From Dasypus novemcinctus (taxonomy: Eukaryota > Chordata > Mammalia > Cingulata > Dasypodidae): a stretch of 64,000 nucleotides of DNA. The stretch covers positions 116,276,228 to 116,340,227 of the forward strand of contig NC_080680.1 in the NCBI RefSeq assembly GCF_030445035.2, written 5' to 3'. Shown here one piece after another: positions 24,483-34,925 of this stretch (positions within the stretch are counted from its first letter, which is position 1; each line of letters opens with the position of its first letter). The position numbers were made by a program, and so were the translations under genes. Under the pieces are notes generated by a model. It was given only the letters and a program-made list of their open reading frames with translations, was not told the DNA's origin and made no database searches.

Positions 24483-24761
24483 TTATACACATGCCTCTTC
24501 TGTCAATTTTACTGGACCTGTGGTTGGCACTGGGGTTGATGTATACTCAGGATACCTGAATCTCTGGACTTTGTGTGTGACAGCCAGGCCCTGAGCCTCA
24601 GCAAAGTTGCAACTCCTACCCTCTGGTTTATTGGACTTACCCCAGCCAGCTAACAGGGAGGTGAAGATGGTCAACCACCACACCAGGGAGCCAAGAGTGC
24701 CTACAATTGCAAGCAGGAGAATTGCATCCATCATCCAGGTGAAATATAAGCCCCCTCTCAA
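24483..24761 (-). other. Open frame antisense to the L1 3' UTR
   Basis: A 92-codon frame on the strand opposite the L1, with a hydrophobic run (MMDAILLLAIVGTLGS, then LVWWLTIFTSLLAGWGK) that would form one or two membrane helices, followed by a polar tail ending VKLTEEACV. Related frames are open at 37,110-37,358 (-), 56,228-56,542 (+) and 61,052-61,357 (+), each antisense to its own L1 copy. Other copies (about 19,000; 44,200) are closed. No start context or family supports a protein. It may be chance persistence of an open frame in a recent repeat. Confidence 0.25.
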
Positions 24762-25241
24762 TATAGAGGTGGAGTGGACATAGCCATCCCAGGGTCCACA
24801 GGATGGAGGAATAGAGTGTGGATTAGAGTGGATTTACTGATATTCACTATGGAAATATTGTGATTAGTATGGAAGAAATTGTAGCACTGATGTGGAGAAA
24901 GTGACCACGGTAGCTGCTGAGGGTAAGGAGAGAGAAGAAGAGATATGATGCGGGGTCATTTTCAGGACTTGGAGTTGTCCTGGGTGGTACTGCAGGGACA
25001 GATGCTGGACATTGTATGCCCTGCCATGGCCCACTGGGTGGACTGGAGGAGAGTGTAAACTACAATATAAACCATTATCTATGTGGTGGAGCAGTGCTCC
25101 AAAATGTATTCACCAAATGCAACAATGTCCCACAATGATGAAAGAGCTTCTTGATGTGGGAGGAGTGGGTGAGGGAGGTGGGGGGTGTATGAGTACCTCT
25201 TATATTTTTTGAATGTAACATTTTTAAAAAGTAGAGAAAAA

Positions 25242-25580
25242 AAGGTATAATGTGGGCATTTTGGGGACACTGGATTTGTTCCTGCATGACATTGCAGTGA
25301 GGGACACATGCCTTTGTATATTTTGTCATAACTTACAATGAACACATATTAAAGCTTTGCTACTAACCATGGACTACAGTTTACATTATAGTTTACACTC
25401 TGTGTCACAAAATTTTGTCATCAATTATAACAAATGTACCACACTAATGAAGGATGCACTTATTGTGGGAAAGTGTGTGTGTGTGGGGAAAGGGGACATT
25501 TGTATATCCCTTATAGTTTTTATGTAACATTTATGCAATCTAAAGCTTCTTTAAAAATAAAATATATTTTTAAAAAAAGA
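25242..25580 (+). mobile_element. L1 3' end with a small internal inversion
   Basis: A plus-strand L1 end with a tail 'ttctttaaaaataaaatata'. The order of the UTR matches other copies except for the block at about 25,336-25,418, which is reverse-complemented relative to 34,690-34,790 and 40,030-40,130 (compare 'tactaaccatggactac' here on + with the same text in those minus-strand copies). Confidence 0.75.
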
Positions 25581-27512
25581 TATACAGTGGCCTGTATCTT
25601 TCATTGCAATGTCATTCAGGATAATTCCCAAGTCCTGAAAATGTCCCCAAATTACACCTACTTTTCCTCTCCCTCTCCTCAGAACCTTCAGTGACCTTTA
25701 CCTCCACATCCATGGTAAAAGTTCTTCCTTTGCTAAGATCACAAGTCTACAATAGAACAACTGTAAGTCTACTCTAGTCCATCATCCATTCTCCAGTCCT
25801 GAGGCTTCTGTGATGGTGATGCCCACTCCACCTCTAATTGAGAGGGACTTAGATCACATGGGGCAGATGGATGGGACTTTCTTGCTTGCAGTTGTAGACT
25901 CTCTCTAATCTTTGAGATGGTGGTTGTCTCTCATCATCTCCTTATTAGTTGTCCTAGGAGACAACTGGAAAGTAGGTATTACAAGTCTATTGAGATTCAG
26001 GGCCCATCTGGCACATGGACAGCCCAAAGATTCAAGTCTCTTGGATGTACGACTATCAATTCTAGTACTAAATCTAGGTTCAAATAGAGGGGAAGCAGAA
26101 CCATGTGTAGGAAAAACACAACTGAATCCAACTCTATCACAATGGGGAGCATAAATTCCAAAGTAGGGCCCACTGGTAGGGTGCCAAACTCCCAAGCTGT
26201 CTGCTTTGCTTGTAATGTCTGGATGTCTCCATAGCCCCCAGAAGCCCCACTATGAGGTAATTTTACTTTGTCAGTCTATGAGCTTCTGGTGAGATGTGCA
26301 TAAATGTAACCTCTGAAATGACCTCCAGATTCACTATGACTTCTCTTAGCCATATAAACTCGTTTGTCTTTACCCTTTCCCCCTTTTTGGTCAAGGTCTT
26401 TTTCCAATTGCATTCCTAGTTGAATCTTGGTAGTAATCCCTCAGTGCCAGGGAGGCTCATCCCTGGGAGTCATGTCCCATGCTGGGGTGAAGGTAATGCA
26501 TTTATATGTTGAGTTTTGGCTTAGAAAGAGGCCACATGTGAGCAACAAGGAAAATATCAGAATGTAATGCATAGGCACCGTATAATACTGTGCTTAGTTT
26601 CAGTTTCAAAATTAAAGGTTCATAAGGGCAGTCATCACAATCAAGGGCACATCAATGGTCCATCCTCCTTCAATAGTCCCTATGACTGTACTCAGGAGAT
26701 TCTAGCTGTCCCATTAGAGAATGTGGCAGAGAGCTCCAGATGGGAATTTGATATTTCTTTGGTTATTGTGTGGATCTCCACCCACTGTGACAATGCCCCA
26801 TGAACACTTGAACATATTCATATGCCTTATAGGTATGCCCCATGTGAATTTCTACCCATACATTCCCCATCTCTGACACCCCATACCAATGATCCTTCAC
26901 TGCCACAGTTGTAACCCTTCTGTGATCAAAATGTCCTCAAAATTGAAGCCAACAAAATAACCAAATACAATTAACAGGAAAATGATATAATAATTATGGT
27001 TTTAAAAATAATGAATAAAATGCAAATAAAACTTTGAAATAATAAATAATAAAACATGAAATTAAGCATTTTTAACATTGTCTTTCATCACTGTAAAATC
27101 TGTCTTGTATGTACAGTGACATTTACTTCCATTTATTCACCCGGTGTCTTATTTTTTTCATTTTGTCTTCAAAGAAGCTTTAAGATACAGAAAACTTATG
27201 TACAGAATATAGGTGATTCCTTTATACCCAAAATCCTCTCCCTTTTTCTCTTTCCCCAATTAATAACATTTTACATGTGGATGGTACATTTGTTACAATT
27301 GATGTACAAATATTAAAACATTGCTACTAACCATGGACAATGATTTACATTGTAGTTTACATTTTGGACTTCTATAGATTTTGATGAATTTTAACATGGT
27401 CTATATCCATCCTTGCAGTATCACCTAGCACAATTCCATCACCCCCAAAATATCCCATATGTCATCTATTCTATTCCTCCCTCCTTCTCCCCTTAGGATC
27501 CACACTGAATTA
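25581..27512 (-). mobile_element. Older L1 copy of the composite 3' UTR (minus)
   Basis: Contains in reverse order both UTR parts and their junction (about 27,130-27,180, 'tcattttgtcttcaaag' beside 'atgtacagtgacatttact'). The 'ccagggaggctcatccctgg' segment at 26,450-26,469 and 'ggagtcatgtcccatgctgg' just after it are shared with 56,880 and 61,720. It is more diverged than the other copies. Its right end abuts the duplicated flank at about 27,515. Confidence 0.75.
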
Positions 27513-27514
27513 AA

Positions 27515-28449
27515 ATTAATGAACCAGAATTGGTTTCAGTGATCTTAGTTTCAAGATTTACTGTATTATTTCCTAATTTGGCAACAGTCTTTAAGTTCTG
27601 TCTTTCAAATTGGAAAAAATTAATATAAAGAATGATTATTTTAAAGCATCAAGTGATATATACAAATACATACAGATACATACAAACACATAAAGAATTT
27701 AAACATTATTTTTCTTTTCTCAGGTTTTCTTAAGTGAATTAACAAGATAATATGTAAAGCTGTAGAATAAAATGACCAAAGATACTTTGCAATGTTCTCC
27801 AGGATTTTTCATCATATACTTGCTGAACTGGTCCATTAAGTAGTCTTGTCATAAAAACACTCAAGATGATAAGAGAAGATTTCAATAGGAGATTAAGAAC
27901 CAACTTTGTCTTTAAAGAGATGGTAAATAGCAGTGCAAGTGAATCAACTAATTAAGATGAAATGTCTATAATATATACAATGAAATTGACTGGAATATGG
28001 TATGCTGTATCAGGAATAGAAGAAAATGTGCACAAAATCATGGTTGCACTGAAATTTTGACTATGTAGTTTAATTCATGAAACAAAAAGTTCAGTCTTTG
28101 TTGAGTTTAATTTTGCCACTGTCACCCTTGTTTGCTGGATCAAATGAAATGAAGAAGTTTGGCTTGAGGTCTGTAACAATTCAAAGGTTTTAGAAATAAA
28201 TCTCAGGAATGTATTTTCAAGACCAAGAGGGTTACTTCTCCAAAGGTGCTGAACACAGATAGATCATCACATATTAACCATGGGGCACAGGAAATATCCA
28301 GCAGTCCCAGGTTCATTGTATTTTAGTCACAGATGTTGGTGAAGAGATCTGGATATTAGAGCTTCAAGAAATCACTCCTTTTATTACACCTTAAAAATTA
28401 TTTCTCAGGTAATTTTGAACTATTTTTGGTTGGCAGTGAATGTGTTTTT
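27515..28449 (+). repeat. Duplicated upstream flank of the third receptor relic
   Basis: Aligns with about 14,990-15,855 upstream of the intact gene, including 'aggaatgattatt'-type text (15,090 with 27,625), 'tttaaacatt.ttttttctcagg' and 'ttaagtagtcttgtcat'. Confidence 0.7.
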
Positions 28450-28607
28450 ATGTTTGGTCTTCATCTGACAGCCTTAAAGCAAATTACATTGGTAAATATA
28501 ACCAAACATTTGCTTCAGAATCTCTTCTTCTGAGTCTTTCCAACCATCCAAAACTTGAAATCACTTACTTTTCTAACTGTAGTATTGTGACTAGTGATTC
28601 TTCTTGA
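28450..28607 (+). pseudogene. OR13C3/C4-like receptor, first ~50 codons only
   Basis: Matches the first codons of the intact gene: the 'cttcatctgacagcc' region, 'aatataaccaaacatttg', 'cttcttctgagtctttcc' and 'catccaaaacttgaaatcac', that is the N-terminus, the FLLLGLS motif and the SGHPKLE block up to helix 1. Homology ends near 28,607 and nothing of helices 2-7 follows. The ATG matching residue 12 of the intact gene reads TTG, and the frame stops in helix 1. The upstream flank is shared with the intact gene, so this is a truncated DNA-level duplicate. Confidence 0.85.
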
Positions 28608-31251
28608 TTTATAGTACCTTACAGAACAATTCCAGTAATTCTGAGATCATTATGTCATTGGCCACTTGGGGAAAGCATTATTTTTAAAATTAACTTTGCA
28701 TTAGCTATAATATAGCATGTACTAGAAAAGGACATATGAACTGATGTCTTGTATCCACCACCTATCACCTCTGAGGTCTTGCATAACTTCCTTTCATTCT
28801 CTCAGTTTCTGTACTTCCATACACAGATTGAAGTAGTGAGTGTTCACAGGAGAATAATAAACAGTAATGAGAAGATACAGATAAAATTCCTAAAAACGAT
28901 TCCAAGTCAAATTATGCATGGACATTTTAGGAGCTTAATGGCTATTTGGTTAATATTCTTCATTAGGATAGAGTGCATTTTAATGAATACATTAGGGGAC
29001 TTAGGTTGAATTGTTAAGATAACCTGAGTCCAGAATGGTAGACCTCCCACGTTCTGGTTTTGACTTCAAATATCTTTAACTTTCTGGAACTTGATTTTGT
29101 ATTTGTATTTATAAAGTTGTGGAAATATTAATTCCCTGATGCATTTCCATGAGGATCTAGTAATATGAACTTGAGACATTAGCTGGGAAATATACATGCA
29201 TTCCTAGAGTTGTTTTTGCATTTGTTTGCTTACTTGTGTATTAATTCAACAAATTTCTATAAGTAGCATACTATGTAACAGATATTGAATTTCGATGGAT
29301 GCTAAGTATGCAACACTGAAGAAAACAGTTATAATTATATTTTTATTTGTTTATTTTTCTAAGCTCCAAAATTTATCATTTCTCTTGGGTATTTCAGCAT
29401 TTTATGAACCACAGGGTCTTTTCCTTTCACAGGATTATATGGTCATAATGATTCTATTTTAGAATATACTAAAATATTTTCATAATATACATTTTACAAA
29501 TAATAAAACAACTTCAGAAAAAAAACCAAATGTCTTCCTATTACCATCTGATATTTGGTTCTGTATGGAAATGATAGTCTGATGAATTTGCTGACCATGC
29601 TCTATCTGATTCACTACATTTCTCATGTAGAAAATTGTATATGAATATTGTATATAAAGACACCTCAAGAGAGACTGAAGAATTGATGGTACTAGTAATT
29701 TATCAGAAGAAAAGCTAAATGACAGAGTCCAACCTCTGAAGAGATGGCAATGATAGGCAGATGGTTTTGGAGAATGGAATAAAATACAAACTGAAACCAA
29801 CACAGAAAGCAGCTTAGCAGCTGCCACTGCCTTGACGAAAAACCATTGCTTGGGTGGTGCTGACAGAAACATGAAGCAAATTAGAGGCATGCCATTTATC
29901 TTCCTCTAACTTTTAAATCTCTCTCTGGCTCCTCTTTAAGCAGTGTCTGACAGAAGCCAACCGATAGATGAAAAATGTGATTTTAAATGCTCCAACCCTA
30001 ACTCACAAAGCAGAACAGAAAGAAGTGGGTTTGAAGTAATGAGACAACAGTTTAATAACATCAAAATTGCTCCATAAAAAGTAAGGATGGCAATTTTGTG
30101 CCTACTCTGCTTTATGGCCTTTTAAAGTCCACCGAACACAAATAATAATCAAATATCCAAAGTACTATGCAAGAATTACCTCATTAAATTCCAATAATTA
30201 CCTATTGACAAGAAAGGAAGAATTATAAGTTTACTCATACAATTTAGTAGTTGCAGTCCTTCCCTTTAGATTTGTGTTCTGTATTTCATCTCCTAGAGAC
30301 TCACAAAGGACTAGGTAAAGGACAGTGCTTCTTTTCTCTACTGACTGTATCCAACCCAATTTCCCCAAGGGAAGTGAGTACATTGGTGCTATCCACATGG
30401 ACGCAGTTTTTAGTCAATCAAAATAACCCCCTTCTTGGCCATTTCTATCTTATTCTATTCCCCTAAACCATGATGCTCCTGTCTATTAAGTAGTTTGACA
30501 CTTTCTCCTTGCCGTTGCTAGTCCTCATATTGTAATTTTTGTCAGTCCTCAGTTCTAGTTCTCAGACATCTCAAGAAGTCCTGTGCTGAATGTTGAATAG
30601 AAAAGAGGTCCTCCTTATAGCCTGGCTTCTTCTGAAAGTCCAGGAAGAATGCTCTGCTACATTGTCACATGTATTTAATTAAATTAAAACCTAGGCTGCA
30701 ATACCAGGGGACTCTTTTGGCTATGCATCCAATCTCAGGTAAGTTGTGGCAGCTCAAGTTCTCTTTCTAATGCTTCTTCCTCCTGCCTGGGAGTCCTCTT
30801 AAGGTGGTGAAGACATTGTGTTGAGAGGTATTGATGTACCAGCACAGCCGTGCTGGAAGGGGACGCATGCAGGACAGGAAAGCAAGCAGGAACAGACAAT
30901 CCTTGTTCTTCCTCCTCTGCAGAGGGAGCCTGAAGGCAGAAATAGATGCTCAGCAGCCTTGGAGGTTTTACAGTGTCAGGGGACTCTTACTGCTATTCTA
31001 GACTTGTATGTACCCAATCTTAGAAAAGGTTTCATAGCAGGTGAAAAAAAAAATTCCTCTATATCATAACAACATCATAATATACATTGCATAGGAAATA
31101 AAAAATGATGCCCTACGCAACCCTGTTTATATGACAAAATGTAAATAGAATTCATTTTTAAAATATTATATTTAGTCAACTTTCTTCTACAATAACCTAT
31201 ATTACCTCAGATATGACAGACATACATTTCTGGTTTCATATATTATATGAC
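28608..31251. other. Intergenic; L2 trace at 29,240-29,335, otherwise unassigned
   Basis: An L2-like reverse 3' end (ttcaacaaatttctataagt) lies at 29,240-29,335. Two similar short stretches at 30,698 and 30,974 share 'caggggactctt', about 275 bases apart, and hint at a repeat that I cannot name. A 136-codon minus-strand frame at 29,480-29,890 matches no known protein and is probably chance. Confidence 0.4.
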
Positions 31252-31385
31252 TCTTTTAGTTATTAATAAAATACTTACTGAGCACCTAATATGTACCAGA
31301 TTCCATTCTAGCCCTTTGGGAGGTAGGGGAACAAACACACAAGGTCCTATCCTCAGGGAGCTGATAAGTGTTGTAGCCCCAAACA
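31252..31385 (-). mobile_element. L2 LINE 3' end (minus)
   Basis: The plus-strand text 'actgagcacctaatatgtac', 'cattctagccctttgggagg' and 'caaggtcctatcctcaggga' is the reverse complement of the L2 3' end. An ancient mammalian repeat. Confidence 0.7.
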
Positions 31386-31700
31386 CTAAAATAATTGATG
31401 AATTTAATTACTTTATGTACCGTAATGTAATGTGGTGGTTAATATTAATGGTGCATAATTAATTAATAATTATGGAATTATAGGGTATTAAGGCCTTTTT
31501 ACAACAATGTTCAGCTAGCTACTTTCAAAAGTTTTAAAAGAGGTTCATTCCCACTGGGGATCTCAACCATTTGCATTTCCATACTTTTTACAGCTATCAG
31601 CTGATTTCTTTCTTCAGTTACAACAGAAAACGATAATAACAGCAACGAAAATATTTCTATCATATGCTTCTGAATAACACTTGGTTATTTTTTCTGAATT

Positions 31701-32694
31701 TCATGTTTGCCACAATTTTAAACACTGAACCATAGTCAGTGTTAATCTTCTGTCAGAGAAGAGTTTCTTCCCTAGCATGTTGTTCACAGCAGCTTTTACA
31801 TCCTTGTTCCTCAGACTATAGACGAGGGGTTTGAGCATGGGGGTCATTACTCCATAGAAGAGGGAGATGAGGACTTCAGTGACATCTTCAATATCTGGAT
31901 CAACAGCATCTTTAGACTTGGGCTTTGCATACATGAAGAAGATGGTTCCATAGAAAATAATCACCACTGTCAGGTGGGCTGAGCAGGTGGAGAAAGCCTT
32001 ACGCTTTCCTTCAGTGGATGGGATCCTCAGGATGGTGGCAACAATAAAAGTGTAAGATATGGAAATTACTAGCAATGGAATAACCAGAACAATGAGATTT
32101 GACCCTGCCATGCTGATGACATTGGTGGAAATATCAGCACAGGCCAGTTTGAGGATAGCCAGAATTTCACAGACAAAATGATGAATGACATTATTAGCAT
32201 AGAATGATAATTGTATGATGAGAGATGTCTGCACCATGGAGTTCACCAGCCCAACAACCCAACACCCAGCTGCCATGGGCACATACATTCCCTTGCTCAT
32301 GATGACGGGGTACCTCAGTGGGTAGCAGATGGCCACGTAGTGGTCAAGTGCCATCATGCCCAGGAGAACACATTGGGTGCCCCCCATGGCAAAGGAGAGA
32401 AACACTTGCACTATGCACCCAGAGAAGGAAACCCTTTTCCTTTCTGTCAAGAATTAATGGAACAGAGCAGGTCATGTAGCAGATGTCCAGGAAGGAGAGA
32501 GTACAGAGGGAGAAATACATGGGGGTGTGCAGGTGAAAATCATAGATGATTACTGTGATCAGGACTCCATTTCCCAGCAGGATCATCAGGTACATCCATA
32601 AAACTAGCACAAAGGACACTGTCTAGACCTTTGAGTGGGCAGAGAGCCCCACCAGGACGAATTCTGTCAACATAGACTCACTGGTCCTTTCCAT
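31701..32694 (-). pseudogene. OR13C8: OR13C8-like odorant receptor pseudogene
   Basis: Near full-length odorant receptor, minus strand. From the ATG at 32,694 it reads MERTSESMLTEFVLVGLSAH, then a TAG at codon 24 (32,625-32,623). It resumes with helix 1 ([11 protein letters not shown]), LHTPMYFSL, and [10 protein letters not shown] deletion of about 11 bases near 32,450 shifts frame after PLIL, then [11 protein letters not shown] onward is open to the C-terminus. Human OR13C8 is the closest protein I recall ([33 protein letters not shown]). The DRY motif reads DHY and the NPxxY motif reads KPLVY. The usual stop after the FSD tail is lost, adding about 15 residues. Tail-to-tail with the OR13C3-like copies. 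The stop plus frameshift make a working receptor very unlikely. Confidence 0.92.
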
Positions 32695-33036
32695 GTTACA
32701 TATACTCTTTGTGCAACAGGCTCTCTATGGATGATAGAACAGGTATTTGTTAATGTAGTGCTCGCAAGAGCTGCCTGTTTTTAAGCCTATTTTTTCTGCA
32801 TTATAGTGTCCTGTGATTGGATGCAACAGATATAAAGCATCTGGGCTTTATTCTAACAGAGCATGCACAAAGCCTTTATATTTATCATTCAAAAGTTATA
32901 TAAAGGGCATAACAGACTATCAATAATTGAAGATGTATAATTTTAAGGAATAGGATAAATTCAATATGTTTGATGGCATTAAAATAAAGACTCTTCTCAA
33001 ACTATAGACACTGATTAGTAGTAATGGCTCAATATC

Positions 33037-33292
33037 GTTAATCAATTGTAACAAATGTACCTCACTTATATAAGCAGTTAATAATAGAGGAATATAGCGG
33101 AGCAGGTATAGATCAGTGGTTGAGCGCCTGCTTCGCCTGCATTAGGTCCTGGTTCAATTTCTGGTACCTCCAAAAAAAAAAAAAAAAAGCAGGGAGAAAA
33201 ATGAGTATGTGGGGGAGGGGTTATATGGGGATCCCCTGTATTTTTGATATAACTCTTTCGTAATCTAAAATTCCCTAAAAATAATGTTTATT
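33037..33292 (+). mobile_element. L1 3' end split by a SINE
   Basis: 'atcaattgtaacaaatgtac' starts a typical L1 end and, after the SINE, 'atatggggatcccctgtatt' and 'gtaatctaaaattccctaaa' close it. A short ORF2-like piece follows at 33,320-33,440 ('gggattaatatctagaatat'). Confidence 0.65.
33097..33189 (+). mobile_element. tRNA-derived SINE with A-tail
   Basis: 'gatcagtggttgagcgcctg' is a tRNA A-box region and 'ggttcaatttctggtacctc' a B-box region, followed directly by 17 A. Inserted into the L1 end above. Not a functional tRNA gene. Confidence 0.8.
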
Positions 33293-33319
33293 ATGATTTT
33301 TTAAAATATCAGAAATAAT

Positions 33320-33440
33320 GTCAACAGACTGAAAAAGACATTTATTATATATAAAACTGACCAGGGATTAATATCTAGAATATACAAAAACTCTTGCTGA
33401 TGAAATCAGATAAAGCTTTAAACCAACAGAAAATTGGGTT
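33320..33440 (+). mobile_element. L1 ORF2 C-terminal scrap
   Basis: 'gggattaatatctagaatat' and 'acaaaaactc' match the conserved GLISRIYKN-type part of L1 ORF2. Too short to date. Confidence 0.5.
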
Positions 33441-34539
33441 GCAATGGATGGAGGAGCGGTAGTCAGAAAATTAGGAGGAAGAAAGATTCATGCGTAGGTG
33501 AGCTACGTTAAATGCAGTTAAGGAATTATAATTTTTCTTCAAGTAATTGGGAACCCTTGGAACTTTCACCAGGGGATAATAAAGATAAAAGCTCAGAAGA
33601 GAGTTGAGATGGTGTCAGTTTTCAGGGTCAAGCACTTTTCTCAACAATATTCAACTGTTTTAAGGGATTCAGCACAATGAACTGTTTCATAGGTGTGCAA
33701 TCAGAGATTCCTCCTCTGTTTTATAGAGAACCTGACCCAAATGTCCTCATGTTTTGGGATAAGATACACAGTTGTTAATTATAGGACAAGTTGGTATCAA
33801 AAAGTCTAATTTCCCAAGACAAAAAGGCAATCCTCCCATTTCCTGTAATATAGCATGGAAATCAAAGTGTTTCTTGGTTAATTTGGAAGGCAAGGGCAAA
33901 ACTGTGTTAGATCCATCATATTTAGGTCTTAAATAACCAACTAAGCCAACTAAAGGTATTGTATTTACATTCCTGTTCTGCCTGGATCTTTCAGCTTTCT
34001 TCACTTCTGAGTGTGAAGGGTACTCCACCAAAGGAAAAAATCCTAATTAATTAATCATGATATTAATTTACCTGGGGTCATAGGAACACTGACTTTCTTC
34101 TATTTAGACCTTTGGGGGTGGGCTTTTCAGCCAGAAAACTTCTAGAAGTAGTGAGTTCCTGAAAGCGTTGCTCGCTGGGAAGAGAAGTACCAGTTCATTT
34201 TGTCTTCAGTTTACCCCCAGAGGTCCCAGCTTGTTTTAGGCATTAGAAGCAATTTGTAGTCAAGTTTATATGGGCTGGCACACAACTCCATAGCACAGGT
34301 TCTATTAGAAGTGTGCAGAAATTGTCTGGGGAGAACAAGATAATTAGTAAAGATCAAAGGTTTAGATCTTAAGAAGAAATCCCTGCCAAATTAAATGATT
34401 GTCCTACCTACCATTGAATTTTTTTAACAGATTAAGCTAAAAATATTTATGAATATATACAAGTAATAGCAATGAAATGAAAGATACAGGTTTAATTTTA
34501 CCAAAAGTTAAAAGAATAAAAGATTTATGAACATATTCT
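33441..34539. other. Intergenic, nothing recognised
   Basis: No gene. The 94-codon minus frame at 33,747-34,031 matches nothing I know and has no supporting context. Confidence 0.45.
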
Positions 34540-34925
34540 TTTCTTTTTTTTTAACTTTATTTCCAAAGAAGTTTCAGGTTACAGAGAAGCTCCATCAAAA
34601 ATATAGGGGATTCCCAAATACCCCACTACCTCCCCTCTCACATTTTCCCCTATTAATAACTTCTAACATGAGTGTGGTACATTTGTTACAATTGATTAAT
34701 AAATATTGAAGCAGTGCTACTAACATGATCAATAGTTTATACTTTCGCTTATACTTTGCACCATACAATTTTGTAGGTTTTGAAAAAATTTATCAGATAT
34801 AATGGTTTGTATCTGGCATTGCAAAATCATGCTGAACAATCCGATGCTCTAAAAATGACCTATATTCTATCTATGCTTCCCTCTCCCTCCCCTCAGAACC
34901 TATGGTAATCACTAAGGTTCAATTT
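34540..34925 (-). mobile_element. Old L1 3' end (minus)
   Basis: T-rich tail, 'atataggggattcccaaata', 'gtgtggtacatttgttacaa', 'gctactaacatgatcaatag', then 'ctctccctcccctcagaacc': the standard order of older L1 ends in this window. Confidence 0.7.

Larger units (their letters stand above)
19557..25241 (+). mobile_element. L1 element: ORF2 part plus composite long 3' UTR
   Basis: 5'-truncated L1 starting within ORF2 after the endonuclease domain. ORF2 runs to a TGA at 22,302-22,304. The first UTR part is 22,305 to about 23,370 and ends in an A-rich stretch. A second part then starts with 'aaggatgtagactctggaag' and runs to about 25,236, where a second L1-type end (G-rich segment, 'tatattttttgaatgtaaca', A-rich tail) closes it. 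The same two-part order is seen at 55,897-58,695 and 25,581-27,512, so it belongs to the family and not to this copy alone. Confidence 0.85.

Noticed and set aside
29480-29890. 136-codon minus-strand frame
   Set aside because: No domain, no homology that I recognise, AT-rich flanks and no splice or start context. Frames of this size occur by chance in 64 kb.
33097-33189. Possible tRNA gene (A- and B-box-like motifs)
   Set aside because: An A-tail directly follows the head, no cloverleaf 3' half is present and the piece sits in an L1 end. It is a SINE.
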